From NCBI RefSeq assembly GCF_947488185.1, contig NZ_CANKYM010000001.1, forward strand, positions 248,001 to 312,000: a stretch of DNA of 64,000 nt, given 5' to 3'. Shown one piece after another: positions 34,373 to 42,390 of the stretch (positions are counted from its first letter, which is position 1; each line of letters begins with the position of its first letter). The notes below the pieces were generated by a model. That model was not told where the DNA came from. It made no database searches and worked only from the letters and a program-made list of their open reading frames with translations. This DNA is from an uncultured Roseobacter sp. GTDB lineage: Bacteria; Pseudomonadota; Alphaproteobacteria; Rhodobacterales; Rhodobacteraceae. Both the position numbers and the translations under genes were made by a program.

Positions 34373-34397
34373 TTGCCGCCAAGTATATGCATGACGT

Positions 34398-34420
34398 CTG
34401 ACGCATATCTGTTGCGTCAG
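34398..34420. terminator. Hairpin between pckA and the GNAT-like gene
   Basis: A perfect 8-base stem CTGACGCA/TGCGTCAG with a 7-base loop is followed on the plus strand by a T-rich stretch (GCAGCTTTCTTC). It overlaps the last codon or two of the convergent gene. It may terminate pckA, though its T-run is weak. Confidence 0.5.
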
Positions 34421-35148
34421 GCAGCTTTCTTCTGTGGTTGCGGCACATCGACGACATCGATGACGGGCATTTCCAGAAGATAGCGGGTATCTTCGTTGCT
34501 CAGATAGCTGACGAACCCCTCGAAGGGCGTATCTGATCCCTTGCGGTACCATCTCAAGGCGCCAGGTTCGTTGTGCATGTAGCCCATGCGCTCGGCAAAC
34601 CCCTTGAAGGCCACCGTACGCGCCATGAAACCGAAGATGTAATCGGGGTTCCATCGGCACATCGCCTCATGAATACCGTAGCGCGCAAGCACCGTTGAGA
34701 GACCCGTGCCACGATACTGCCCTGTATCACCCATCCAGACTTCGCCATGATAGACCACCTGCCCCTTGATCCGATTGGCACCGGGGCTGGCACGATAGCG
34801 CGACCGTTTAAGATCGAGATCAGGGATGGCCGGCGGGAAATCCCGGAACCTTTTGAGCATGTAGCCGCTCAGCGACTGATCTCCCAGATCAATCAACCGG
34901 GAGGCTTGCGTATGCATCATCATCCCGTCCACGTCCCGCGCAATCAACCAAAAGGCGTTCTGGTCATTCAGGTCGTGCACGTCAGGATCAAAAGGCGCAC
35001 CCAGAACCTGCTGCGGACGTTCCGTTTTAAGAAGTGCTCGATACTTGAGGAAATTTGACCCAATCGTGACCGTAATTTGGTTTTGATGCAGGATATCGCG
35101 GCTAGTGGCCACGAATTGTGTCCCCGCATTCAAACTTTGAAAAGACAT
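34417..35148 (-). CDS. GNAT-fold acyltransferase-like protein, family not recognised
   Basis: 243 residues. The CoA-binding loop of GNAT proteins is visible as DTGQYRGTGLSTVLARYG (residues 141-158), after a YHGEVWMG strand. The N-terminal half (KYRALLKTERPQQVLG, FWLIARDVDGMMM) resembles the way autoinducer synthases and other GNATs begin, but LuxI-specific Arg/Trp/Glu signatures are absent, so I would not call it a homoserine-lactone synthase. Start ATG 35148 has AGGAG 7 bases upstream, and that site is buried in a 12-bp hairpin (35158-35185). The HTH regulator gene lies just upstream on the same strand. The substrate is unknown. Confidence 0.75.
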   Translation of the reverse strand: MSFQSLNAGTQFVATSRDILHQNQITVTIGSNFLKYRALLKTERPQQVLGAPFDPDVHDLNDQNAFWLIARDVDGMMMHTQASRLIDLGDQSLSGYMLKRFRDFPPAIPDLDLKRSRYRASPGANRIKGQVVYHGEVWMGDTGQYRGTGLSTVLARYGIHEAMCRWNPDYIFGFMARTVAFKGFAERMGYMHNEPGALRWYRKGSDTPFEGFVSYLSNEDTRYLLEMPVIDVVDVPQPQKKAA

Positions 35149-35157
35149 GCCAAAACT

Positions 35158-35185
35158 CCTTTGCACGAGCATCCTCATGCAAAGG
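35158..35185 (-). promoter_or_regulatory. 12-bp RNA hairpin covering a ribosome binding site
   Basis: Read leftward, CCTTTGCATGAG pairs with CTCGTGCAAAGG (11 Watson-Crick pairs and one U-G) around the tetraloop GATG. The 3' arm holds AAAGG of the AAAGGAG Shine-Dalgarno of the gene at 34417-35148, and the hairpin begins 17 bases after the stop of the regulator gene. It could hide the ribosome binding site or act as an attenuator; four T residues follow after AG. Confidence 0.65.
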
Positions 35186-35202
35186 TTAGACTAAATAAGT
35201 GC

Positions 35203-36180
35203 TTAACGCTCGAACTTTGCGTCAGCAGGATCGAAATTTACCATAATATCGGCAGAAGGTCGCACAATCTTGCCATGATCGAGCCCAGATATCTCAATAT
35301 CGGACGAAGGCTCGACAAGGGAATAAAGCGCTAAGCTGCCGTCAGGGAATCGCCCCCCCAGCATTAGACGTTGATAGTTGACGGGTTTCAGGCCGCCCTC
35401 CGCTTCGGAGGGGACCAATGTGTAAACATGGTCCAAACGCAAACTTTGCGTGGTTTGAACCTCGTGAAAGGGCTCATCCAGCATGCGCGCAAAGTCATCG
35501 CCACCGGGCATGCGCCCGAGCGATCGACCAACGCTACTGCGGGCCTTTGCCCAACCGAACCATTTAACAAAAAAAGACTCTTCGCCGAATTCGACACAAA
35601 TCCATCCGGCGATCGTATGACGGTAGACGATGAGGTACGGGCGCACATGTTCCATGAAGGGTGATTCGATATCGCCCCCCGCCATGGCCCAGCTGCGCAG
35701 TGTTTCGCGTTGCAGACAGGACGGCGAATCCCAGACACGCCCCAGCGAATGCTGCTGCTGCCAGAAACACCAGCCATCCGGCAGGACTGAACTGAAGAGC
35801 TGCAGCCCATGCACATGGCTGACGTTACTGTTCAGCCAGGCATTGCCCCGGGCAAGAATACCAAGCGCTTCCGGCAGCGCACGTTCCCCGGCCTCTGTGA
35901 GGCCGTACTGCCGGTCCTCCACATTAAACAGCGCCTCACCCTTCGCTTCCTCGAGCTGCGCAATATGGCGACGCACCGTCTGGCGCGTACTGCCCAATTC
36001 TTTCACTGCGTGACTGAGGTTCAATGTCCTGGCGAGCGTCGTGAACGACCGGATCATCTCATGGAGCAAACCATGAGAGTCGGCGGCCTTTTTAACCGCT
36101 TCTGACGTATCAGACGGGTCTACGACTCGATTCATGAATCTAATGGTAAATAAATCACCCAGTAATGCAACATTTTTCAC
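35203..36180 (-). CDS. HTH transcriptional regulator with unfamiliar effector domain
   Basis: 325 residues. A LysR-like winged helix lies at about 40-105 (LARTLNLSHAVKELGSTRQ and TVRRHIAQLEEAKGEALF). The rest does not show the usual LysR periplasmic-binding-type effector domain; instead it contains Trp-rich blocks (PDGWCFWQQQ, YRHTIAGWICVEFG) and a beta-rich end. GTG 36180 has AGGTGA just upstream; an ATG 15 codons later is an alternative. It is divergent from the XRE gene (109-base gap) and upstream of the GNAT-like gene, which it probably controls. Confidence 0.7.
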   Translation of the reverse strand: MKNVALLGDLFTIRFMNRVVDPSDTSEAVKKAADSHGLLHEMIRSFTTLARTLNLSHAVKELGSTRQTVRRHIAQLEEAKGEALFNVEDRQYGLTEAGERALPEALGILARGNAWLNSNVSHVHGLQLFSSVLPDGWCFWQQQHSLGRVWDSPSCLQRETLRSWAMAGGDIESPFMEHVRPYLIVYRHTIAGWICVEFGEESFFVKWFGWAKARSSVGRSLGRMPGGDDFARMLDEPFHEVQTTQSLRLDHVYTLVPSEAEGGLKPVNYQRLMLGGRFPDGSLALYSLVEPSSDIEISGLDHGKIVRPSADIMVNFDPADAKFER

Positions 36181-36289
36181 CCATCACCTGAACATTTTTA
36201 ATCAAAAAAAAGAAAAAGGTACTCAGTTGAACGAGTCGCCGATTCCCGCGAAGAGTGAGGACAGTCACAACCAGAGGTGTTAAATAGTT

Positions 36290-36649
36290 ATGTCCCATCC
36301 AGTTGATGTTCACGTTGGTCGCAAGTTGAAACAAATCCGCACGATGCGCCGTTTGTCCCAGACAGATGTCGCCCGCGAGTTGGATTTGTCTTTCCAGCAG
36401 ATCCAGAAATATGAAATCGGATCGAACCGGATTGCTGCCAGCAGACTTTACGAGTTGTCGCGCATCCTTGATGTGCCCACGTCTTACTTCTTCGAAGGCC
36501 TTGATACGTCGGCAGAAAAATCTGAGCGTCGCGATCCGAGCCTCGAAATCGTCACGGCACTGGCTGCCATCCGCGACGATACCATCAAGACACGCATCGT
36601 GACGTTCATCGAGGACGTTTCCGGTGTGACAGTGGCGCGTCAGGGCTGA
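36290..36649 (+). CDS. XRE-family transcriptional regulator
   Basis: 119 residues. An N-terminal Cro/CI-type helix-turn-helix (VGRKLKQIRTMRRLSQTDVA and LDLSFQQIQKYEIGSNRIAA) is followed by a short helical C-terminal part (VTALAAIRDDTIKTRIVTFI). It resembles the SinR/PraR-like HTH proteins that control biofilm or quorum sensing in alphaproteobacteria; this is a similarity, not an identification. It is divergent from the HTH/GNAT pair, a long hairpin directly follows its stop, and a terminator lies about 95 bases downstream. Confidence 0.88.
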   Translation: MSHPVDVHVGRKLKQIRTMRRLSQTDVARELDLSFQQIQKYEIGSNRIAASRLYELSRILDVPTSYFFEGLDTSAEKSERRDPSLEIVTALAAIRDDTIKTRIVTFIEDVSGVTVARQG

Positions 36650-36662
36650 GCCCCTGGTGACC

Positions 36663-36702
36663 GGCGCATCGGTAGACAGTTTCACCTGACTTCCGATGCG
36701 CC
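36663..36702 (+). repeat. Inverted repeat after the XRE gene
   Basis: Perfect 10-base arms GGCGCATCGG and CCGATGCGCC separated by 20 bases, starting 13 bases after the XRE stop. As RNA it forms a stable stem in the 3' untranslated region, ahead of the terminator at 36745. It could protect the mRNA end or be a DNA site for a regulator. Confidence 0.6.
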
Positions 36703-36744
36703 ATATGTATCCCAAGAATCGTTAATGAGTTTGTGACTGATCAG

Positions 36745-36765
36745 CGCCGCGCCAGCGGCGTTTTT
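36745..36765 (+). terminator. Intrinsic terminator downstream of the XRE gene
   Basis: CGCCGC/GCGGCG stem with loop GCCA and five T residues immediately after. It lies about 95 bases past the XRE stop and ends that transcription unit before the acyl-CoA dehydrogenase gene. Confidence 0.85.
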
Positions 36766-36801
36766 CATGTCTGCCAAGCCTAATTCCCCTCTCGGCAGAC
36801 T

Positions 36802-36905
36802 GTTGCACCCGGGCAACGCACCCCGCAAAGGCAGGTACCCGAAGAAACGTCGCGAAACTTTCGACCAAATTGCCGCATCAGTTGGTATTTTTGTTGCGCT
36901 GCAAC
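36802..36905 (+). promoter_or_regulatory. Two GTTGC...GCAAC dyads upstream of mcd
   Basis: In the 299-base gap before mcd, the sequence GTTGC-N6-GCAAC occurs at 36802-36817 and GTTGC-N3-GCAAC at 36893-36905, the latter 44 bases before the ATG. They are candidate operators. TTTGC-type half sites are known for short-chain acyl-CoA regulators such as PccR, but the match here is only partial. Confidence 0.35.
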
Positions 36906-36948
36906 TGCGAAAGACCTACATCACCTTCAACCGATGAAGGATGTTATG

Positions 36949-38634
36949 ATGCCCCATGATGGACAACCCGCACCGACGCACACTCAAGTGATTCTTGACG
37001 ACCTGCTTGCTCTGACAGCCGCCGCCCTGCCCCCGGTGGACAGCTTGCTTGTCACGGCGACCGCGCGGGTGAAAACACTGGTCACGGATGGCGACCGGGT
37101 GTCAGGCGCGTTGATCGAGACCCATCAAACGGCAGCTCACGGATTGGCCTGGATCGCGACATATGCGCAAGCGCTGCGTCAGATGCAAAACTGGGCGGAG
37201 AAGCTGGCAGCCGAGGGGAGCTTTGGGGAAACCGAACAGCTGATCCATCAAATCGCCTTTGGCGAATACCTCTGGCAAATCTATGGCGGCATCCAGATGA
37301 ACCAGGGTGAGATTCTGCGCCTGCAGGACCTTGGTCTCGACCAGTCCGATATGCGGGCGCTGATGGAGCCCGCGATCAAGACACTGACGCAGGGCGGCAA
37401 CACGCAGGCTGCGCGGACGCGGCTTGTGGAGTTGATGCAGGAGCATTCGGCAAACATCACGACCGGCGCCTCGGGCCTTGAAGAAGAGCTTGAGATGATC
37501 CGCGAGCAGTTCCGGCGCTACGCGGTCGAAAAGGTCGAACCCCATGCCCACGACTGGCACCTCAAGGACGAATTGATCCCGCTGGGGGTGATCGAAGAAC
37601 TGGCGGAAATGGGCGTCTTTGGCCTGACCATCCCTGAAGAATACGGCGGGTTTGGCCTCTCCAAGGCGTCTATGTGTGTTGTCTCCGAAGAGCTGTCACG
37701 CAGCTACATCGGCGTCGGCAGCCTCGGCACCCGGTCCGAGATTGCGGCTGAATTGATCATGGCAGGCGGCACCGACGCCCAAAAGGAGAAGTGGCTGCCA
37801 CGTCTCGCCTCGGCCGAAACGCTGCCCACGGCGGTCTTTACCGAGCCCAACACGGGCTCGGACCTCGGCAGTCTGCGCACCCGTGCGGTCAAGGAGGGCG
37901 AGGACTACAAGATCACCGGCAACAAGACGTGGATCACCCACGCGTCGCGTACCCACGTGATGACATTGCTGGCGCGTACCGATCCGGACACGACCAATTA
38001 CAAAGGCCTGTCGATGTTTTTGGCCGAAAAGACACCCGGTGATGACGCGAACCCTTTCCCGACCGACGGGATGACCGGCGGCGAAATCGAAGTGCTGGGC
38101 TATCGCGGCATGAAGGAATACGAGCTGGCGTTTGACGGCTTCCACGTCAAAGGCGAGAACCTGCTGGGTGGTGAAGAAGGCAAGGGGTTCAAGCAACTCA
38201 TGGAAACCTTCGAATCCGCGCGCATCCAGACCGCTGCGCGGGCAATCGGCGTGGCGCAATCGGCGCTCGACATCTCCATGCAATACAGCCTCGATCGTAA
38301 ACAGTTCGGCAAGGCGCTGATCAACTTCCCGCGCGTCTCATCCAAACTGGCGATGATGGCGGTCGAGATCATGATTGCGCGGCAGTTGACCTATTTCTCT
38401 GCCTTCGAAAAGGACCAGGGGCGGCGCTGCGATGTAGAAGCCGGGATGGCCAAGCTGCTGGGCGCCCGTGTTGCCTGGGCTGCGGCGGACAACGGCCTGC
38501 AAATCCACGGCGGCAATGGTTTTGCACTGGAGTACAAGATCAGCCGCGTGCTCTGCGACGCCCGCATTCTGAACATCTTCGAAGGGGCGGCAGAAATTCA
38601 GGCGCAGGTGATCGCGCGGCGCCTGCTCGGCTGA
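36949..38634 (+). CDS. mcd: (2S)-Methylsuccinyl-CoA dehydrogenase (ethylmalonyl-CoA pathway)
   Basis: FAD enzyme that oxidises (2S)-methylsuccinyl-CoA to mesaconyl-CoA, 561 residues. The first roughly 160 residues are a helical extension outside the acyl-CoA dehydrogenase fold. The catalytic core follows, with PEEYGGFGLS, TEPNTGSDLGSLRTRA, KTWITHASRTHVM, the SARIQTAARAIGVAQSALD block, and the base Glu in NIFEGAAEIQAQVI. The extension is the hallmark of Mcd rather than ordinary short-chain dehydrogenases. ATG 36949 is chosen, with AAGGA 7 bases upstream; ATGs at 36934 and 36946 are also in frame. Electrons should go to EtfBA. Confidence 0.82.
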   Translation: MPHDGQPAPTHTQVILDDLLALTAAALPPVDSLLVTATARVKTLVTDGDRVSGALIETHQTAAHGLAWIATYAQALRQMQNWAEKLAAEGSFGETEQLIHQIAFGEYLWQIYGGIQMNQGEILRLQDLGLDQSDMRALMEPAIKTLTQGGNTQAARTRLVELMQEHSANITTGASGLEEELEMIREQFRRYAVEKVEPHAHDWHLKDELIPLGVIEELAEMGVFGLTIPEEYGGFGLSKASMCVVSEELSRSYIGVGSLGTRSEIAAELIMAGGTDAQKEKWLPRLASAETLPTAVFTEPNTGSDLGSLRTRAVKEGEDYKITGNKTWITHASRTHVMTLLARTDPDTTNYKGLSMFLAEKTPGDDANPFPTDGMTGGEIEVLGYRGMKEYELAFDGFHVKGENLLGGEEGKGFKQLMETFESARIQTAARAIGVAQSALDISMQYSLDRKQFGKALINFPRVSSKLAMMAVEIMIARQLTYFSAFEKDQGRRCDVEAGMAKLLGARVAWAAADNGLQIHGGNGFALEYKISRVLCDARILNIFEGAAEIQAQVIARRLLG

Positions 38635-38692
38635 CGGCAAACGCGGCACTCCAGACAAAAACGCGCATATTGGCGCGCACGAAATACCGTTG

Positions 38693-38722
38693 GCACGCGG
38701 TTAACTGCGGTTTACCGCGTGC
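38693..38722. promoter_or_regulatory. 30-base palindrome upstream of tetR-type gene
   Basis: Arms of 9 bases (GCACGCGGT/ACCGCGTGC), a T-T mismatch and a further AAC/GTT pair surround a TGCG centre. It ends 49 bases before the TetR-family start, has no T-run, and is a likely operator for that regulator. Confidence 0.55.
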
Positions 38723-38771
38723 GACCGTCTTCGCACTTGCAGCATGACATGCCGCTGCGTATGGCTAGACC

Positions 38772-39293
38772 ATGGCAGCAAAGCGACTCACCCGCCAATC
38801 GTGGATCGACGCCGGGCTTGATGCTCTGGTGGCGACGGGCCCTGCCGCTCTCGCGGCGGAGCCCCTTGCCCGTACGCTCGGATCGACCAAAGGTTCGTTC
38901 TACTGGCATTTCAAGGATGTGCCCGCGCTGCATGACGCGGTTCTAAAAGACTGGCAATCGCGCGCGCTGTCCGACATCGCAACCGCTCTGTCCGAGAATG
39001 GTGCGGCGGAGCAACGATTGCGCACCTTCGGCAAACGGTTGTTGCGGGACAGGCAGGATCCTGCTTTTCGCGGATGGGCGCAGACGTCTCCGTCGGTCGC
39101 AGCCGTCGTGTCGGACGTGGATGCCGAGCGCCTGACCTATATGGCCAGCCTTCTGGCTCACCTCGGCGTGGGAAACCCGGAGTTTGCCCAAAGCTGTCTG
39201 GCCGCGCTCATCGGATTGCCGCAACTGCAGGGCAAAACCAAACCCGCCAAGGCGTATGACACGATGATCGATCTGGTGCTTGCTCTGAAATGA
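38772..39293 (+). CDS. TetR-family transcriptional regulator
   Basis: 173 residues. The N-terminal HTH is clear (SWIDAGLDALVATGPAALAA, then LARTLGSTKGSFYWHFKDV). The ligand-binding part has the usual helical pattern and no recognisable effector signature. It sits 137 bases after mcd on the same strand, with the palindrome 38693-38722 in front. The META-domain lipoprotein gene follows with a 4-base overlap, so the two are translationally coupled. Control of mcd is possible but not shown. Confidence 0.92.
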   Translation: MAAKRLTRQSWIDAGLDALVATGPAALAAEPLARTLGSTKGSFYWHFKDVPALHDAVLKDWQSRALSDIATALSENGAAEQRLRTFGKRLLRDRQDPAFRGWAQTSPSVAAVVSDVDAERLTYMASLLAHLGVGNPEFAQSCLAALIGLPQLQGKTKPAKAYDTMIDLVLALK

Positions 39294-39697
39294 CCCGAGC
39301 CTGTCGTGGTGTTCTGACGTGCATCGTGCTTGCGCTAGCGCTAAGCGCCTGCCGCCGCGATGAAACCGTCACCGCCTATGGCGCCGCCGATAAAACCTGG
39401 CGCCTGATCGAGATAGACGGTAAGACCGTTCCTTACGATGCAAACCTGCGCTTTCCGGAAGCTGGCCAGATTGCCGGTGACGCCCCCTGCAACAGCTATT
39501 CGGGTGCGATGACGGTGCCCTACCCCTGGTTCGATGCGCAAGAGATCGTGGCAACGCAACTCGCCTGCCCGGACATCGACGCCGAGACAGCTTATCTGGC
39601 AGCGCTCAGCGAGATGACACTCTCCGAAGTGCTGGGGGATACGCTAATCCTGTCCACCGCCGAGGGGCGCAAGATGGTCTTCAAAGCCGACGGGTGA
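39290..39697 (+). CDS. META/HslJ-domain lipoprotein
   Basis: 135 residues. The lipoprotein signal ends LALALSAC with the lipidated Cys21. The mature part is a META domain: [13 protein letters not shown], a Cys-containing [12 protein letters not shown] loop, and a strand near the end ([13 protein letters not shown]). The family occurs in heat-shock and secreted proteins such as HslJ, with no enzymatic role known. It overlaps the TetR stop by 4 bases and, at its 3' end, overlaps the convergent recO by 17 bases. Confidence 0.85.
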   Translation: MTRACRGVLTCIVLALALSACRRDETVTAYGAADKTWRLIEIDGKTVPYDANLRFPEAGQIAGDAPCNSYSGAMTVPYPWFDAQEIVATQLACPDIDAETAYLAALSEMTLSEVLGDTLILSTAEGRKMVFKADG

Positions 39698-40406
39698 AGG
39701 CGTCAACAAACCGGGCGCGTGCTTCCGGCAAGGGCTTATTGCCGAGATCGTGCGCCAGATGAGCGCTCAGAAAATGCCCGGTGGTAACAAACGCCTGTGC
39801 GATCTCGGCATCGCCCGCCACACCAGCGCCGCGTAACACATCCGGCAGAGGCAGGAGCCTATCCACCCAATCCCCTGCCGCGCCGCGGGACACCGCGCGC
39901 CCGGATTTGGGCGAGACATACGCCAGATCGTCGGTCTGCCCGGTAACGGCGCAGGCCTCCAGCTCCAATGCATAGCCCATTTCCTCCAGCAGGCTGACCT
40001 CCCACCGCAAATAGGCCAGCGGCCAGACATCGGTCGCGTCAAGCAAGTCCAGTAACTGTTCGGACTGCAGGTAAAGTCGTTTATGCGGCTCCCGCTCTGG
40101 CAGGCAGAATGCGAGAAGCGCCGTCACCGCATTCAGGCCCGCCAAGGCCAGACGATCACTCAGCGCTGCGGCGGCCCGGCTGCGCACCGGCTCCACCTGA
40201 AAACTGCCGATATGATCTTCGAGCCGCGCGCGCCAGGTCACGTCGAGCTGCGCGCCCGGCTGCAGGATGGGCGCGATCTTGCGGCTTGTGCCGCCCCGCA
40301 CGACACCGGCGTGTCGCCCATGCTCAGGCGTGAAAACTTCAATGATCGCAGAGGTTTCGCCGTGACGTCGGGTGCTCAGCAAAATCCCTTCGTCACGCCA
40401 CTCCAT
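39681..40406 (-). CDS. recO: DNA repair protein RecO
   Basis: 241 residues. The OB-fold start [20 protein letters not shown] is followed by [15 protein letters not shown]. The helical C-terminal half shows the [20 protein letters not shown] segment, where other RecO proteins place a zinc-binding Cys cluster; only one Cys is present here. RecO helps load RecA at gaps. It shares one base with the DUF1491 stop, is the last gene of the rpoZ-rel-era operon, and its 3' end overlaps the META gene. Confidence 0.93.
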   Translation of the reverse strand: MEWRDEGILLSTRRHGETSAIIEVFTPEHGRHAGVVRGGTSRKIAPILQPGAQLDVTWRARLEDHIGSFQVEPVRSRAAAALSDRLALAGLNAVTALLAFCLPEREPHKRLYLQSEQLLDLLDATDVWPLAYLRWEVSLLEEMGYALELEACAVTGQTDDLAYVSPKSGRAVSRGAAGDWVDRLLPLPDVLRGAGVAGDAEIAQAFVTTGHFLSAHLAHDLGNKPLPEARARFVDAFTRRL

Positions 40407-40735
40407 CAGTCCAGCCCCGGCTGGTCGAGCAGGTGGCGCCCCTGCCGATCCTCCACCTCGATCACCCAGATGTCCGGGTCATAGCCTTGCTGCCGCGTGA
40501 TACTGGCATCAACATCCGCCTCCGCCCCCTGCTCCAGAATGGCCCAGGTGCGCGTGTCGTCCATCAGATTGTAGCTGCGCTGGTAGACGGTGGCCTGCCC
40601 GTCGAGCCGATTCAGTTTCACCAGGATGCTGCCCGCCGTATCATCGCCATGGCTTACGATGAAGGCCGGGATGTCTTGCCCGCGCAATCGGGTCAGATAG
40701 GCGTCGATCCAGAAGCGCGCGGTCAGCCGGGCCAT
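40406..40735 (-). CDS. DUF1491 protein
   Basis: 109 residues. The pattern [20 protein letters not shown], a [20 protein letters not shown] strand and a [12 protein letters not shown] end match the DUF1491 family, which in alphaproteobacteria is usually encoded next to recO. The function is unknown. It lies 63 bases after era and shares one base with recO, so coupling to recO translation is likely. Confidence 0.88.
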   Translation of the reverse strand: MARLTARFWIDAYLTRLRGQDIPAFIVSHGDDTAGSILVKLNRLDGQATVYQRSYNLMDDTRTWAILEQGAEADVDASITRQQGYDPDIWVIEVEDRQGRHLLDQPGLD

Positions 40736-40798
40736 GATGCTGTCACCCCTGTCTGACGGATCAAAACCGGATTGCCGGAGTGGGCCAGGACAACTGGG

Positions 40799-41707
40799 TC
40801 AGCTGTTGCCATCTTTGAACTCAAGCCCCATCTCGGAATACCTTTCCGCCTCGTCCAGCCAGTTTGGCCGCACCTTGACCTGCAAGAAGAGATGAACCCG
40901 GCGGCCCAGGAACTCTTCCAACTCTTCCCGGGCGGCCTTTGACACGGCCTTGATCGTCTCGCCCTTATTGCCCAGGACGATCCCTTTGTGGCCATCGCGA
41001 ACAACGTAAATCAACTGATCAATCCTGGCGGATCCATCCTTGCGCTCTTCCCAGCCTTCCGTCTCCACCGTCAGCTGATAGGGCAATTCCTGATGCAGGC
41101 GCAGCGTCAGTTTCTCACGTGTCATCTCTGCCGCGATCATGCGCATTGGCAGGTCGGCGATCTGGTCTTCTGGGTAGAGCCACGGGCCTTCCGGCAATTC
41201 AGCTGCCAGCCACTGCCGTAGCGCATCCACGCCATGTCCCCGTTCCGCAGAAATCATGAAGGTTTCGATAAAGGGGTAGCGGTCGTTCAAATCCTTGGAG
41301 AGGCCAAGCAACACTTCGGCCTGCACCCGGTCGATCTTGTTGATGGCCAGCGCGACCTTGCGCCCCTGCCCGATATCGGCGAGGCCGTCCAGAATGCGTT
41401 CCACCCCCTCCGTCACGCCGCGCTGCGCCTCGACCAGCAGCACCACGACATCGGCATCCGCCGCACCGCCCCAGGCCGCCGCCACCATGGCCCGGTCCAA
41501 CCGGCGACGCGGTTGGAAAAGCCCCGGTGTGTCGACAAAAACAATCTGCGCATCGCCTTCCATCGCCACGCCACGAATGCGCGCGCGGGTGGTCTGGACC
41601 TTATGGGTCACGATCGACACCTTGGCCCCGACCATACGGTTGAGCAGGGTGGATTTGCCCGCATTGGGCTCGCCGATCAGCGCCACAAATCCTGCACGGG
41701 TGCTCAT
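40799..41707 (-). CDS. era: GTPase Era
   Basis: Essential GTPase in 30S assembly that binds the 3' end of 16S rRNA, 302 residues. The P-loop GEPNAGKS is at 12-19, DTPGL is G3, and NKID is G4. The C-terminal KH domain has the [20 protein letters not shown]xxG loop. It overlaps rnc by 4 bases, the usual rnc-era coupling. Confidence 0.97.
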   Translation of the reverse strand: MSTRAGFVALIGEPNAGKSTLLNRMVGAKVSIVTHKVQTTRARIRGVAMEGDAQIVFVDTPGLFQPRRRLDRAMVAAAWGGAADADVVVLLVEAQRGVTEGVERILDGLADIGQGRKVALAINKIDRVQAEVLLGLSKDLNDRYPFIETFMISAERGHGVDALRQWLAAELPEGPWLYPEDQIADLPMRMIAAEMTREKLTLRLHQELPYQLTVETEGWEERKDGSARIDQLIYVVRDGHKGIVLGNKGETIKAVSKAAREELEEFLGRRVHLFLQVKVRPNWLDEAERYSEMGLEFKDGNS

Positions 41708-42390
41708 TGGACCTTCTCCAGTTTTGCAAGCAGGTTACCAGCCGCCGCCTGCTCCGCCTGCCGCTTCGATCCGGCCGTCGCCTGCTCACTCTCGCCGGTT
41801 TCTAGCGCGGCGGCGATGGTGAAGACCGGGGCGTGATCCGGCCCCGAACGACTCACTTCGGTATATGACGGTGGCGGCAGGCCGCGCGCCTGCGCCCATT
41901 CCTGAAGCGCGGTCTTGGCGTCGCGCGCATCGTCCTCGACATCATGCACCCGGTCCCCCCAAAGCGTCAGGATCAAAGCCTTGGCCACGTCGAAGCCGGC
42001 ATCAAGATAGACCGCCGCAATCACCGCTTCGATCCCATCGCCCAACAGCGCCTGCTTGCGCCGCCCGCCCGACAGCATTTCTGACCGGCCAAGGCGCAAG
42101 ACGGCACCAAGATCGATCTGGCGTGCCACATCCGCACAGGTCTCTTTTCGAACAAGCGCGTTGAAGCGGGGGGCAAGTTGGCCTTCGGTTGCTCCTTTGT
42201 CCAGAGCAAGAAGCGCCTCGGACATCACAAGCCCAAGCACCCTGTCGCCCAGGAATTCCAGGCGTTGATTGTCATCCCGGTTGGCCGAAGACATCGAGGC
42301 ATGGGTCACCGCCTGCGCCAGCAGTTCAGGCCGTGAAAACTTATGGCCCAGACGGTCCTGGAAAGACCTCAGTTCAGCCGAGAGTTTCAC
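41704..42390 (-). CDS. rnc: Ribonuclease III
   Basis: Double-strand-specific RNase, 228 residues. The signature [13 protein letters not shown] (41-53) contains the metal ligands Glu45 and Asp49. A C-terminal dsRNA-binding domain follows ([21 protein letters not shown]). The start GTG 42390 has AAGG 7 bases upstream and overlaps the lepB stop; a longer reading from 42423 would overlap lepB without support. RNase III may act on the hairpins found at 9000-9067. Confidence 0.95.
   Translation of the reverse strand: MKLSAELRSFQDRLGHKFSRPELLAQAVTHASMSSANRDDNQRLEFLGDRVLGLVMSEALLALDKGATEGQLAPRFNALVRKETCADVARQIDLGAVLRLGRSEMLSGGRRKQALLGDGIEAVIAAVYLDAGFDVAKALILTLWGDRVHDVEDDARDAKTALQEWAQARGLPPPSYTEVSRSGPDHAPVFTIAAALETGESEQATAGSKRQAEQAAAGNLLAKLEKVQ

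Noticed and set aside
34417..35148. Calling the GNAT-like gene an acyl-homoserine-lactone synthase
   Set aside because: It has a similar overall length and CoA fold, but the invariant LuxI residues (Arg-x-x-x-Phe-x-x-Trp and Glu/Arg set) are not present, and no luxR is adjacent.
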